DNA of 64,000 bases from Phytophthora colocasiae (lineage: Eukaryota > Oomycota > Peronosporomycetes > Peronosporales > Peronosporaceae), in the NCBI GenBank assembly GCA_018806915.1, contig JAGKQI010000081.1, forward strand, positions 1,202,116-1,266,115, read 5' to 3'. Shown here in pieces: positions 19,625 through 30,822 of the stretch. Every line of letters begins with the position of its first letter. The first letter of the stretch is position 1. Both the position numbers and the translations under genes were made by a program. Under the pieces are notes generated by a model. The model was not told where the DNA came from and did no database searches. It was given only the letters and a program-made list of their open reading frames with translations.

Positions 19625-20294
19625 TGCTGGAAGTCGAGACGGACATCACTGCCACTTGGAGTAGTAGTAATAATTGGCGAACCAGAAGTCAATAAAACCG
19701 GCCACGCCGCCATTGTGTGCGTGTGAAGCAAATTAAAGACTGCTGCCTTCAAAGCAGTGCTTTGTCACAAAGCCTTTGTGACGAAGGAAAAAAAAACTTT
19801 CTGATGAGACAGCCTCTGCGTTGAGGACTCCTTTGGATCGGGCTAAAGCTTACTTAAAGTACGCGCTAGCACTAGCAATGATGCGCTTCGAAGTACTAAC
19901 AACCACGCTCTTTTCTCCAATTCATCGAGATCACTCATGGAAACTGATAAGACCGGACACGTTGTGTTATCTTCGACTTCTCTAGCTGAGCATACGGCGC
20001 GAAGGAAGCCCTGACTCAGCGCTCCGTTCTTTACGAAATAACGATGGTGGTGGCCATTCTTGACCACAAAAGAGCTAGATGATGGCCTGGCGGCATGGCC
20101 TTCAAACCTTCTGTACTGCTGTTGGTTCTTGAGAGGAGGCCGCAATCTCGGCAGTGTAGATTAACGTGCGTTCGCCATATTAATGCAGTGCTTCTTGAAC
20201 ACATGGGACCAACTCGCGATTTGACCCTTTGTCACAGCCGAGAATGCCATTGTCCTGAGCCGTTCACAACGCAACTTTCCGGCAAGAGAGAACG

Positions 20295-21821
20295 ATGCCA
20301 ACTTTCCAGTCCATCGTGGTTAACGCCGCCCTCGCGGCTTGCCTACTCGCCTCCAATGCTCAGGCTGAATTACCGACGGCCAAGCTTACGCACCCTTCTG
20401 GCTCCAACGCTGAGGTTTTCCTGTTTGGAGCACACGTCAAGTCGTTCCGCGCAGCTCAGGACCCGACCCGTGACGTCATTTTCCTGTCGAAACACTCGTA
20501 CCTGGACGGCGTGAACCCGATCATGGGCGGAATCCCGGTCGTGTTCCCGAACTTCGGCAGTGCCAAGGGACTTCCCGGTCACCAGGGATAGGGAAAAATA
20601 CAATATCATACGGATTGGAGGCCTTCATCCAAGCCAATAAATAATTGAGTTATTGCCAATTTTTTCGACAATGTCAACCAAGTCAGTAGGTCACATGAAT
20701 ATGTGACACTATGTCGTCTTTTCTCATGAGTTTTTGAACGAGTTGGTTGCTGTCGATGCGCCTGGATTCAGGAGGGGTTACCTCGAGAACCCTCCCACCG
20801 CGTCCAACCTCTCCAACCAACACACACAAGTCATAGTCCGAATTCTCTCGACATCATACATACAACACACAAATCAACTGATATAATATATTTCAGTTAG
20901 AAATGACAAGCAACTGTAATAACCCGTGTGTGCCCTGTGTGCAAACATGGCCACACCACCCGTTTGGCGATAGTTCTCGCTACCATCCATTGCCAAAACA
21001 ACCACACATGTCAACGACATTTGGCTATAGCCAAGATTGACCTGTGTAAAAAATTGCATGTTATTGGGGTTGAGGAGCAATAAATTATGGCAATATGATA
21101 TTGCCAATATCGGCAGTAGTTACGGAAAATTACCAAACCCTGCCGGTCACGGCTTCGCCCGCGTCACGAATTGGACTCTGGCCAGTAACGAAGCGGCCTC
21201 GGACGAGAACAGCCCCAGTGTCGCTACCTTCACGATGGCTGCGAATGACAAGACCCGCAAGATGTGGCCTGTGGAGTTCGAGCTCGAGTACAAGGTGACG
21301 CTGACCGCTAACCAGTTGGAAACAGCGCTCATCGTGCACAACACGCACACGGAACAGATCGACTTTCACGCACTGCTGCACAACTACATCTACGTGGATG
21401 ACGTGCGCAACGGCAACACAAAGGTTGGTGGACTCTCCGGTTTGGAGTACTTTGACAAGGTTGCACAAGCTAATAAGACCCAGACGGACCCAGAGCTCAG
21501 CATCACTGCTGAGACCGACAGTATCTACTACAACGCCCCAATACCTTGACAGTGTCGTCCAAGGGCGTCAACGCTGCCGACCGCACCGTAACGATTGAGA
21601 AATCGGGCTTCATTGGCACGGAAGCGGCTGAGACGAAGCAGAACACTGACGCTGTGATCTGGAACCCGTGGGTCGAGCGCTCCAAGACATTCAAGGACTT
21701 CGGTGCTGAGGAATACATCAACATGCTCGCCGTCGAGCCTGGTCGTGTCTCCGAGAAGCAAGCGCTCCCTGCCGGTCAAACATACACTCTTCACCAGGCC
21801 ATCGCCGTAGCGAAAGCCTAG
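20295..21821 (+). pseudogene. Hexose-6-phosphate 1-epimerase-like gene, copy 2, broken by a MITE and a frameshift
   Basis: ATG 20295 opens a signal peptide and the same motifs as copy 1 (DGVNPIMGGIPVVFPNFGSAKG). The frame is interrupted after GLPGH by a 560-bp hAT MITE with 8-bp duplication CCGGTCAC. It resumes at 21151 with GFARVTNWT and runs to 21540, where one base is missing from a run of C (compare CCCCCAAC in copy 1). The remaining frame ends TAG at 21819-21821. Two independent lesions, so a pseudogene. The MITE sits only about 35 bp away from the position hit by the retrotransposon in copy 1. Confidence 0.9.
20583..21142 (+). mobile_element. hAT-type MITE, copy A
   Basis: 560 bp, CAGGGATAGG...AACCCTG ends (imperfect inverted termini CAGGGWTWGG), perfect 8-bp target duplication CCGGTCAC at 20575-20582 and 21143-21150. 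No transposase. Two more copies are at 41406-41959 and 42414-42970. Ends and duplication length fit the hAT superfamily. Confidence 0.9.
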
Positions 21822-22057
21822 TGACCATCATTCCGTTTTGTTGTTGTTGAAGTTGACAATGCAATAGACTTTTTTGGCTTCAAATTGAAATATACTGTTT
21901 TAAAGGGTATTTCAATTTCAAGAGTTTTAAAATGAGGTAAACCAAGCTGAAGCTGAGTTATATACATTCATTTATAGAGAATATGGAATAACATAGATAC
22001 TTGATTCCTTCATCCAATCAGTATCTGATTTCAATTAGGAATCCGCATTGCTCCGTC

Positions 22058-22877
22058 ATGAGCTTCTTCCGAGCGCTCCTCGTGCTTCTTTCTCTGCTGA
22101 CGGCTGCAGAATCAGCCCCTGATAGTGAAGTCTACAGTGTTACGACGACGTCACTCATCACTGACCAGGTGGATAGTGGCCCACTCGCAAAACTTCATGC
22201 CAAACACGCCCGCATCCTGGTGCACGAGAATGTGTGGGGGATGCTGGCCACCACATCCGTCACGTTTCCAGGCTCAGCGTTTGCTAACGTGGCCTCATAC
22301 AGCGGTATAAATACACATATTATATTTTTTTATTCTACTAGTAGATTAACTGTAGTGTTTTTTTAGATGGTGTAGGGTTTGCCAAAGAGGACGCTACTGG
22401 AACTCTCTTCTTCTATCTCTCTGTTGAGGATTTCACAGGTGGGATATTCTACTGCTGATTGATCTAGAACGAGCTAAAAGTGGTTTTTGTTTTGTGTACA
22501 GCGATGGATTTAAAGGCAAACCCGAATGCCACCATGGCGCTCTCGAAAGCTCAAGGGGGACCAAATGCCTGCTATATGGACGCTGAAGACCCAACATGTT
22601 GGCGTCTCTCGATGACGGGGAAAGTCGTACCGGTCAAGGAGAACCAGCGCAACTATGCTGAACGTGTAGTTTTCTCCAAGTAAGAAGCTGGTGGAGATGG
22701 TTAGAGAGGCGGAAACTCACGGTTTGAATGTATTACAGACACCCGCAGATGAAGCACTGGCCGAAGAACCATGACTTCGCCTTCTACGTGTTGGAGATCG
22801 AGCACATCGTCTTCTTGGACTTCTACGGCGCAGCGAAGCATATTGCGGTCAGCGACTACTACAAGGTCAAACTATGA
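22058..22877 (+). CDS. CREG-family secreted glycoprotein (FMN-binding split-barrel fold)
   Basis: Four exons: 22058-22304, 22367-22438, 22502-22679 and 22739-22877; introns 60-62 nt, all GT-AG and in phase. The signal peptide covers residues 1-20 (LLVLLSLLTAAESA). Family landmarks follow in order: ARILVHENVWGMLATTS, FANVASYSDG, FFYLSVEDF, NPNATMALSKAQ, RLSMTGKV, HPQMKHWPKNHDFAFY, YY..KL. CREG proteins have a flavin-reductase-like fold without clear enzyme activity and are secreted or lysosomal. About 211 aa, the usual size. Appears intact. Confidence 0.9.
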
Positions 22878-23108
22878 GGTTTCGCTGGGTGTTATCGTGC
22901 GAGTGCGTACCATTACGGCTCACGCAAGTCTAATACACAGATCTTCGAGTGTGCGTTGCGCTGTGTCACATAGGTACATGACATGCTACATGTACATCCC
23001 ATCTAAGAGTTCTACCTGTACAGTCTGTACTACAGATACAGGAACACCTCAGACTTCATCAGTCTTTAATTTCCCGAGAAGCACCGAACACCCTTCAAAA
23101 AGCCAGCA

Positions 23109-23364
23109 ATGAACATCAAATTCTGCTTCGCTGTTATCATCGCCGTCGTGGCTGCCACTACGGATGCGCAGTTAAAGTTCTGCCAGTCAGCCTGCGGAGG
23201 AGACCAATACGCGAACCCCAACGCTTTCATTAGCAGTTGCTGCATGGAGTACGAAGCTTCCGTTGGGTGCCAACTTTGACGTGTGCTGCGCTTCGAGCTG
23301 CAATGCGAAAAGTCCCTGCAATTGGGAGAACATTGGCCGTTCAGAAGAACCTGCAGTTAATTAG
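23109..23364 (+). pseudogene. PcF-like small secreted cysteine-rich protein gene with frameshift
   Basis: ATG 23109 starts a clear signal peptide (about 20 residues, ending TDA-Q). The mature part has cysteines in the order C-x3-C then CC, as in small cysteine-rich PcF-type secreted proteins of Phytophthora, which are plant cell-death elicitors. The frame stops at TGA 23277-23279 after 56 aa. Further cysteine codons with the expected CC...C spacing continue in the +1 frame up to TAG 23362-23364, so a one-base shift near 23268-23275 appears to have broken it. Alternatively the short 56-aa form is the product. Family assignment rests on cysteine pattern only. Confidence 0.55.
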
Positions 23365-23433
23365 CCGTCGAACCTGTTGAACAGCAGAGCTACTCGGAGT
23401 GATGGATTAAACTCACTGGCAATAGATCGACGG

Positions 23434-24020
23434 TCATGACGATGAAAACTTTTCGTCCAGGGACGACAGCGCATCAGTTGGCTTGCTCCGTCTCGACGGA
23501 CAGCACTGGTAACGCCTCAAAGTGTTATGCTCTCGAAATTGAACGCACCAAGGCCAAACTATCCGTTCCAGGACGAAATCAGGATGAAATTGACGTTGAT
23601 CCACAGTGTAGAACGTAGACCCCTCCTGCTCCATGACGAACTGGAGGATCGTAGTCACATGCGGCCTGAGATGCACCGCGTAGACTCGGTGTGGGTTGCT
23701 CTTTGACATCTTCACGGAACCCAGTCGTTGTGAGGGCGCGGTACAGGCGATCTTCCTGCAGAACGTCCTCGAGTTTTCAGGTAGGTGCGTTTGCCCTCAC
23801 CATATATGTCCTCGTTCGACATAGCCTTCTCATCGTAGGTGCCAACGATGAGATTTTTCACCCCGGAAGTGATCTCGAAACTGATCCCAACCAAACCTTT
23901 GGAAGATTTTCCATGGGACGAATGGAACACCTTTAAAGTAAAGTGGTTTGGAGAAACCTTTCTCGAAATGCCGGGCGAGATCAAACTCCCGGTCACGTCT
24001 GGTATGGACGCCTTGCCCAC
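23434..24020 (-). other. Unassigned decayed coding sequence
   Basis: Two minus-strand frames (24020-23712 and 23715-23434) show coding-like composition, e.g. FTLKVFHSSHGKSSKGLVGISFEI and VKNLIVGTYDEKA, but neither has a good start or recognised domain. They may be parts of one frame-shifted secreted-protein gene. Nothing convincing on the plus strand. Confidence 0.3.
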
Positions 24021-24219
24021 TCCAGCGCCTTATCCTTACGTAACGTGGAAGTGGCCATTGCTTAGCAGATTGAATTGTGAGGAATGCATCGAAGCGAGGT
24101 ATGGCAACGAAGTGATGGGTACATGGGTTGTACGGCAGGTAGTGCTCTACAGTATAGTCTATAGAGGTTAACCTTTTACTTGTCGCGTTTTTGCACTTGT
24201 TTGACTCAACGACTTGATC

Positions 24220-25627
24220 ATGCGGGTGCCAAGTGCGCGGCGCTTCCTGACGGCGCTATGCGTGCTTCTGCTTGCTGGTAAAGGGACTCAAAAGCTTCGA
24301 ATGTTCATTGCGTCCATGCTGACCAAGTTTCGCGCGCTGACGGCGGCTGGATCGTCCGCCACACCGTCCTGGAGGCTGTTCAGTGTCTTCCTAAGCGACC
24401 TGAAGGACCATCGCATCGGAAAAGTGCTGCTAGCAGGTGACCATTGCATCGTACAGGCTGCTGATGGAGTAGGAGTCATACAGGTAAGGCTCAGTGCACT
24501 GAATTAGGCTGTCAATTCCACTTCGGGTTATTAATTATGAGGATACTAACTATAAATTTTAACATACTGGTGTGTATCTAGAGTACTGGTGCCGCCAAGG
24601 ACAGAGAATACCTATATCCTCGACATTCTAAGTGCGTTCTGGAGTGGATTTTGGCTCTGTAGCACCATCCACGGCCAGCAGATTGATGCCTGTAGCTCTG
24701 GCCTTAATGCCATTCCTATACTTAGGACTCACGTACAAGATGATGCGTGGCATGTTCGGCACTGATGCTGGAACAGTGGGCAAAGACGGCACCAAGAAGG
24801 TGCGCAAGCAGCAGCAGACACAGCGGATCTCGTTCGATGATGTGGCCGGTATTGACGGTGCCAGGAAGGAACTGGAAGAAGTTGTGGACTTTTTGAGGCA
24901 CCCAGCCAGGTACCAGGCCATTGGAGCTAAAGTTCCCAAGGGTGTGCTACTATGTGGTCCATCAGGAACAGGCAAGACACTGCTGGCTCGAGCTGTGGCT
25001 TCGGAGGCTGGTGTAGCTTTCCTGTTTTGCTCGGCATCGGACTTTGTCGAGATGTTGGTGGGTCGAGGAGCTGCTCGAGTGCGAGATCTCTTTACGCAAG
25101 CATCGCAGTACCCGCAGTGCATCATCTTTATTGACGAGATCGATGCACTTGCAAAAGCGCGTGGAGGATTTAACTCGAACGATGAACGGGAACAGACGTT
25201 GAACCAGTTGCTGACAGAGATGGACGGGTTTGAAGGCAACGTCAATGGAGTGATCGTCATTGCAGCTACGAACCGTCCAGAGGTGCTGGATCCTGCGTTG
25301 TGTCGCCCTGGCCGCTTCGATCGCCATGTGTACGTGGGTCTTCCTGATACCAAGGGCCGTCAAGAGATTCTAGAGGTACATTGCCGCAACGTACGCCTCG
25401 ACAGTGAAGTGGATCTATCGGTTGTTGCGGAAGAGTGTGGCCAATTGGGGCAGCGATCGGGAGCTCAATTGGCGAGTCTCGTGAATGAGGCAGCGTTGCT
25501 AGCTGTGCGTCACGGCGACACTAGTATCAAGCACGAACACTTTGAACTAGCCATGAACCGTGCGTTTAAGTCGCAGACACGCAGTATTGCCGGGTCTTCA
25601 TTCGAATTCACGATGGAGGAGGAATAG
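24220..25627 (+). CDS. FtsH/Yme1-like AAA ATPase without peptidase domain
   Basis: Main frame 24686-25627 (ATG at 24686): a membrane segment ([13 protein letters not shown]), then a full AAA module: Walker [26 protein letters not shown], Walker [10 protein letters not shown], second region of homology [18 protein letters not shown], and the lid helix bundle. It stops soon after the lid, so the M41 zinc peptidase (HEXXH) expected in FtsH is absent. An upstream exon 24220-24483 (ATG, membrane segment, and an FtsH extracellular-type segment [18 protein letters not shown]) ends at GTAAGG; a TATCTAG acceptor lies at 24581. The two parts do not join in one frame as read, so a one-base lesion or missed intron near 24600-24640 exists. 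A membrane unfoldase or pseudo-protease role is possible. Confidence 0.75.
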
Positions 25628-26590
25628 TAGACTCGACGATGATAACGTTTGAGAGAACATCGAATGGTTGTTATTTCTCCTTTTAAACTCTACCTGCTCG
25701 TTCCCGATGCGAGCAACAAAACGAAACATGAACTTCTACAGTAGAGTAGAACTCTACTTGAAGCTGTAGCGGTCTCTGATGCTCTCGTAAGCGCGACGCA
25801 ACATCCAGCCATCACTATCGGTGACCTTCATAGAGCTACCAGCCATCATGATAGCAGGGGCCATCTCCTTGCTCGGTTGGTCCTCCGGTTTGTAGAAATC
25901 TGAAAGACCAAAGCCGTGGCCGATCTCATGGGAGACAATGGTGAGCTCCTCCTGGTCGATTGTCTGTAACATATTTTCCAGATTGACTTCTTGTCCCCAA
26001 TCGTAGCCAAATCCACCTTCCAAACCTTGCTTCGGCCAAAGCGACAAATCGAATGGCTCCCCCTTGCATGCACTCGTGTCCGTCCACGTTCCGGGGCCAT
26101 TGTCGTAAAACTTGTAGCACGCTTGAGGACACCGAGGGATTCCTTCATCGTCCAAGTCGCCGGCATAAATCGTTCCGAGAGAGTCATCCTTCCAGTCCAA
26201 CAGAGAAGCTTCCTTGACTGCAAACCCAACCATGTTAACCTTGATTTCCTTGTATGGCCAGCAACCATAGCCGATAAGCCAGCGGTTCCATACTGCGTAC
26301 TGACGTTCCAGCATGGCTTGGAACTTGGATGCCACCGTCTTAGAAAGTTTCTGGGTACTGTCCCAGCGGACGCAGTAGTTGAGAGTTCCCTTGTCAGCCA
26401 CGATGTGATCGAAGATCCAGTTCTTGTTGTTAGTTTGGTTCACTCCCATTCGGTTCTCGAAGATCCAGTTGACGTCCTTAGTGCTGATGTACTTGTCTGG
26501 GTCTCCGATCACACATTCGCCAGATTTCGATGTCACCTTACCGAATGAAGCGTGATCACCAGTACTGGTACTGGGGTCTGTTTGCGTCGC

Positions 26591-28673
26591 CAGGGGTCTC
26601 CAAAAATGTATTGTTATTGAAAAAGGGGTATTATTGTAGGGGGACAATAAGGGAGGGAGCGGCCATCTCAATATTTGGCACTTACGCAATTATTGAAAAG
26701 GGGGTCTCTATCTACTTCTTCCAGATTAAGAACTACGGTTTTAGAGATCTGCTTCTTCTTCGTTGTCGTCCTCAACTGCGCGTTTCACGGCGTTCGAAAT
26801 CACTTCGTCCGTCACTAAGTCCCAGTTCATCTTCAGGTAAAGTAAGGTCTCGAGCGTCTCATGACTGATGCTTTTCCGAAGATACCCCAGCATGCACTTA
26901 ATCTTGGAGAAAAGACGCTCTACTTGTACCGAAGTGGCTGGCAGCCACGTGAGATCCGAGTATATTGATGCCTCCTTTACGCGCATTGCAGCTCGAATGT
27001 TGATCGACTCCATCACTTCTTTTCCTGTACGCCGTCGTTTTTGCCTGATGTCTCCAAGTTGGTTTCCGGTTCTTCTTGGATACGGCGCCGTTTTGCCTTC
27101 TTACTGGCAGATTTTGCAGCGCGTGCTGCTACAATTTCTGGGCGGATGAGTCTAGCCAGCGTTGCGGCTTCTTTGGTGGTTAGGACAGAATCCTGATTAT
27201 TTTGTACCTTCACGACAGCTCTTTCAAAGTCCTTGGACTGAATAATGGTGGCTTCGGTTGATAGGCGTGTCTTCATCTCTGGAAACTCTAACAACAGCTC
27301 GTCAAAAATATCACGTACCAGGCTCAAAGAGATTTTGTCGGTTTGTAGCTTCTGCGTTGTCGAATCTAGTATCTTCAGGTCCTCCAAGAGCTGCATGATC
27401 CGAACGTGTTCCTCTGCGGATGGCAAGAAGTCGACAATGGGTTTGCGCCGATAGTCTGAATCCGGTACGTCCTTGGGAAGATCCCGTTCGACTTGCGTGT
27501 CGTTGACGAAAAGATGTAGATACGGCTGGAGTTCTTCGTACCGACGCAGAAGTCGGAACACCCCACTCCATCGGATTTCATGGAGCGGAACAGGCTTGAG
27601 TTTGCAACCGTTCCTTCTCAAAATGGCTATGCGCTTGACCGTCTTGAGTTTGCGCTGAAGCGTCGCGATTTTTTTTATTAAAGGCATGGAAGCTTTAATG
27701 TGATCTTGCACAGCAAGGTTGAATCTGTGTGAGGCACAACCAATCATGGGAACTCCCGTCCGCTTCGAGATAGCACAGTTAGTGTTCATGTTTTCACACA
27801 CAACCGCCACTAGATTGCTCAGGTCTAATTTGTAGTGGTCCAGAATCATATCCAAGAACTGAATGTGCTCGTCAGCTGACATTGATGTTTCGTCCACGAA
27901 AGTAGAAAGAGCCAAGAAACGAGTCATCGTCTTAGTAGCCACAAATACGGCCAGTGAATGCTGGGCAGAGTCCGTCAAACCGTCAAATATCAGCACGTAT
28001 TGCTGACTTTTGAGCTCTTCTATAATAGCAGGTTCCATTAATTCCACGCAGCTTTTCATTCGCGCGAGAAGTGTTTTCGAGTTGATCTTGTTGTACTTAA
28101 CCGCTTCTCGAAACACGTCGTCATCGACTGACGAAATGGAAGATCCTTAAGCACCGCAAGTTTCATCCAACCATGCGTAGTACGGGAGTCCTTATCGACA
28201 AACATGTCCATAGTGACGGGGATTCGTTGTCGAACGCAACGCTCCAGCACTCGCTCATAGTCTGGGTGGCGCCGCAGATGCGAGATGAGGTTATGATAGC
28301 CGCGACTTCGGTCCTGAAAGATGAAGGTGTTGCATCCGTTGCAGGTTCTTCCTCCGCTTGTTTGGTCTCGATACATCAACGAACAGATCTCCTTGTTCGA
28401 GAGACCAGGGTCTAAGGTAGCCATGGATGACGAGGGTGAACAAGTTGAGTAGAAGAGTGTTGGACTTGGTTCGCAAAATCGGAAATGCCAGCATGAGAGT
28501 GGCTGTGGTCCCCGGCACGGTGGGAGAGGTTTCGAGGACTGCTTTGATCTTTATAGTATCTTATAAGTTGAAGTTGACAATAATATTGTCAATTAAGGGT
28601 ACGTTCATCAATAAGGGATTGAGACGCCTCCAGCCCCGTCAATCCCTAATCCCTACTTATTTGGAGAGCCCTG
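26591..28673 (-). mobile_element. hAT DNA transposon inside protease P1
   Basis: 2,083 bp. Ends CAGGGGTCTCCAAA and (reversed) CAGGGCTCTCCAAA are inverted repeats. A 9-bp direct repeat TTGCGTCGC flanks it (8-bp target duplication plus one chance base). It encodes a hAT transposase in three frame-broken parts. A diverged, truncated relative lies in paralog P2 at 31063-31465. Confidence 0.9.
26741..28424 (-). pseudogene. hAT transposase (frame-broken)
   Basis: Three consecutive frames: 28424 to about 28120 with a BED-like finger (CNGC...HLRRHPDYERV); 28116-27013 with the RNase H-like catalytic region (LIFDGLTDSAQHSLAVF, GCASHRFNLAV, RWSGVFRLLRRYE); 27016-26741 with the hAT C-terminal dimerisation segment (PATSVQVERLFSKIK). 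Shifts of one base near 28120 and near 27015 separate them; no splice sites account for both. Likely inactive itself, but its ends could still be mobilised. Confidence 0.85.
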
Positions 28674-28973
28674 TTGCGTCGCATCCGACCCAGCTTGCGT
28701 TGCGTCCGATCCTCCCTGTTGGGTTGTGTCGGAAGATGATTCAGCGTTAGACGACGACTCGGGAGCCTGGGGCGTGTTGGAGGATGACTCCGTGTTGGAG
28801 GATGACTCCGTGGTAGGTGGTGTCTGACCTGGATCTTGGCCGCCAGTTCCACTAGACGTTGAAGAAGTCACCGGCGTTGATTCATCGATACTCGGGGGCG
28901 GAGTGGCCGTGTCTGAGGACGATTCCTGGTCACCCGTTCCACTGGAAATACTAGGGGGTGTCATCGGGGTGTC

Positions 28974-29215
28974 GTTGGAAGAACCGCCAGTCGCAGGGGG
29001 TGTCATTGGAGTCTCGTTGGAAGAACCGCCGGTCGCAGGGGGTGTCATTGGAGTCTCGTTGGAAGAACCGCCGGTCGCAGGGGGTGCCATTGGGGTCTCG
29101 TTGGAAGAACCGCCGGTCGCAGGGGGTGCCATTGGGGTCTCGTTGGAAGAACCGCCGGTCGCAGGGGGTGCCATTGGGATCTCGTTGGAAGAACCGCCGG
29201 TCTCGGGGGTCTCTT
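28974..29215 (-). repeat. 42-bp tandem repeat in the P1 linker (about 6 units)
   Basis: Units begin near 28974, 29016, 29058, 29100, 29142 and 29184 and encode the 14-residue block GGSSNETPMAPPAT on the minus strand. Units differ by one or two bases. A flexible, O-glycosylation-prone spacer is the likely protein role. Confidence 0.85.
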
Positions 29216-30040
29216 CGTCCGAGCCGCTGCATTCAAGACTCATATCGTACCCAGGAGATTCGCCGCCTTGGTCGTCTGAGCCACTGCACTCGAGACTCAT
29301 GTCGTATCCCGGCGATTCTCCTTCACCCGAGTTGCTGCAGTCCACGGTCAGAGTTTCTTCGTATTGACTACAGAGTCACCAGTTGATGGCGGTGCAGCAT
29401 TCGACGACGTCTCTGTCTGCTGAGACCATCCTTGGTCGGTGGTTCCGCTTCCTTGGCCGCTCGGAGTCAATTCCTGGTTTTCACTTCCACTCGGCTGCGT
29501 CCAGCCATTGCTTCCTGCCGATGGCGTCGAACCAAAGTCGCCGGTTGAAGGAGGCGCAGCGTTTGACGAGGTCTCTGTCTGCTGAGACCATCCTTGATCC
29601 GTCGTACCGCTTCCTTGACCACTCGGCGTCCAACCGTTTCCACTGCCGCCAGTCGGTGGCGTCCAACCCGAAGGTGACTGCGTCCACGTTTCACTCGGGC
29701 CACTTCCACTTGCCTGACCGCTACCGGCAGAATAAACTGTGGGTGTGGAGGGCTGAGACCAGCCGCTTCCACTAGAAGCGACGGTGGGGACAGTCGTAGG
29801 CACCTCGTTTGAAGACGGGGGTGTCCACTGCGTCGGGTTATCGAAATTTCCAAAGCCGCTCGCTCCAGTTTCGGCATTCGTCGTCGGTGTATCGCCAGCG
29901 GGGGCTACCGTTCCTGGTGTTTGGGCGATATCGGTCTGGGTGACGTCGTTCTGGCCGCCAAACTCGATGGCCGAAGACGCAGCGACCAATGTGGCCGCTA
30001 GCAGCACTGCGGAGGTGCGAGGAAGTCGACTTGGCGCCAT

Positions 30041-30822
30041 CCGTGGCGATATGGTAATGACGACTCAAATACGACAACCACGAACGAGCACAGATTAATC
30101 CCATCACTACCTACCCGCTCTCGCTGTCAGCTCAACGAAAACGCGATAAAGACCGGCGAATGTTTGTAGGTAACACAGCGGGGATAACCATTTTTTTCTT
30201 TAGACCAATCCTTCAGTATGCTGCCCTCCTTTACGATCGTCTCGTTCAGATGGGGTCACCGGATACGGTACTCGGAATTGTAAGCGTGATTTTCTTGAAC
30301 CCGGTTGCCGTTCCAGTGCGACAAGGTAGGAATGCAAAGGCTCCACTTAAAGTGAGTCAGGAATCCTGTACCAGTACTAGGATCCACACCCGACATGTCA
30401 AAGCAAATGCCGGTGGTTGATGACGGTAAAGAGTGCGTAAAGACAACCAGCACCAAACAAATGCAATCATATCATGTGATCTCTACTGTCAAGTTGTAAC
30501 GTTGTGGACGCCATTGCCGTTCGCGACGACCTCGAGTCCATGGCACATGTACATGTAGTCCATGTACTACTATTATAGAGGTATCTTCGCTCAAGGACAG
30601 AGGAGAACTGGGTTGTTTTGGTCGAGATTGAGTCGACATGAACATGCCACCAAAGAAGCATTACCTTGCACTTCAAGTCCATAACATCCACTTGCATTAT
30701 TACATGTACAACAATTAACGAAGAATCTACCATTTACTACGCTCGTACCAAATGCGAGCAAAACGAACACGTGTGGACAGCTTTTCAACACTGGCACGGT
30801 CACGACTGACTATCCACTACAC
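30041..30822. other. Intergenic region between P1 and P2
   Basis: No gene seen. 30041-30060 carries the P1 promoter-like motif (TCATTACCATATCGCC on the minus strand). 30720-30822 is the 3' flank of P2 and is closely matched, inverted, by the 3' flank of P3 at about 39216-39320. Confidence 0.5.

Larger units (their letters stand above)
25754..30040 (-). pseudogene. Secreted metzincin-like protease paralog P1, split by a hAT transposon
   Basis: ATG at 30038-30040, signal peptide (SAVLLAATLVAASSA), then a very long Ser/Thr/Pro/Gly linker, the transposon at 26591-28673, and the catalytic part down to 25754. That part has the Cys-rich prodomain-like block (SGECVIGDP, NYCVRWDST, GCWPY) and HEIGHGFGLSDFY. 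HExxHxxGxxD is the zinc motif of metzincins that use Asp as third ligand, as in snapalysin (M7), followed by a Met-turn (IMMAGSS). Outside the transposon there is also a frameshift near 29345-29375. Across the target duplication the frame is continuous, so the gene was intact there before insertion. Confidence 0.85.

Noticed and set aside
19843..20145. 100-codon minus-strand ORF between the thioesterase pseudogene and epimerase copy 2
   Set aside because: No recognised motif; composition does not differ from flanking noncoding DNA.
28974..29215. CRISPR-like array
   Set aside because: Units are contiguous without spacers and encode an in-frame protein repeat.
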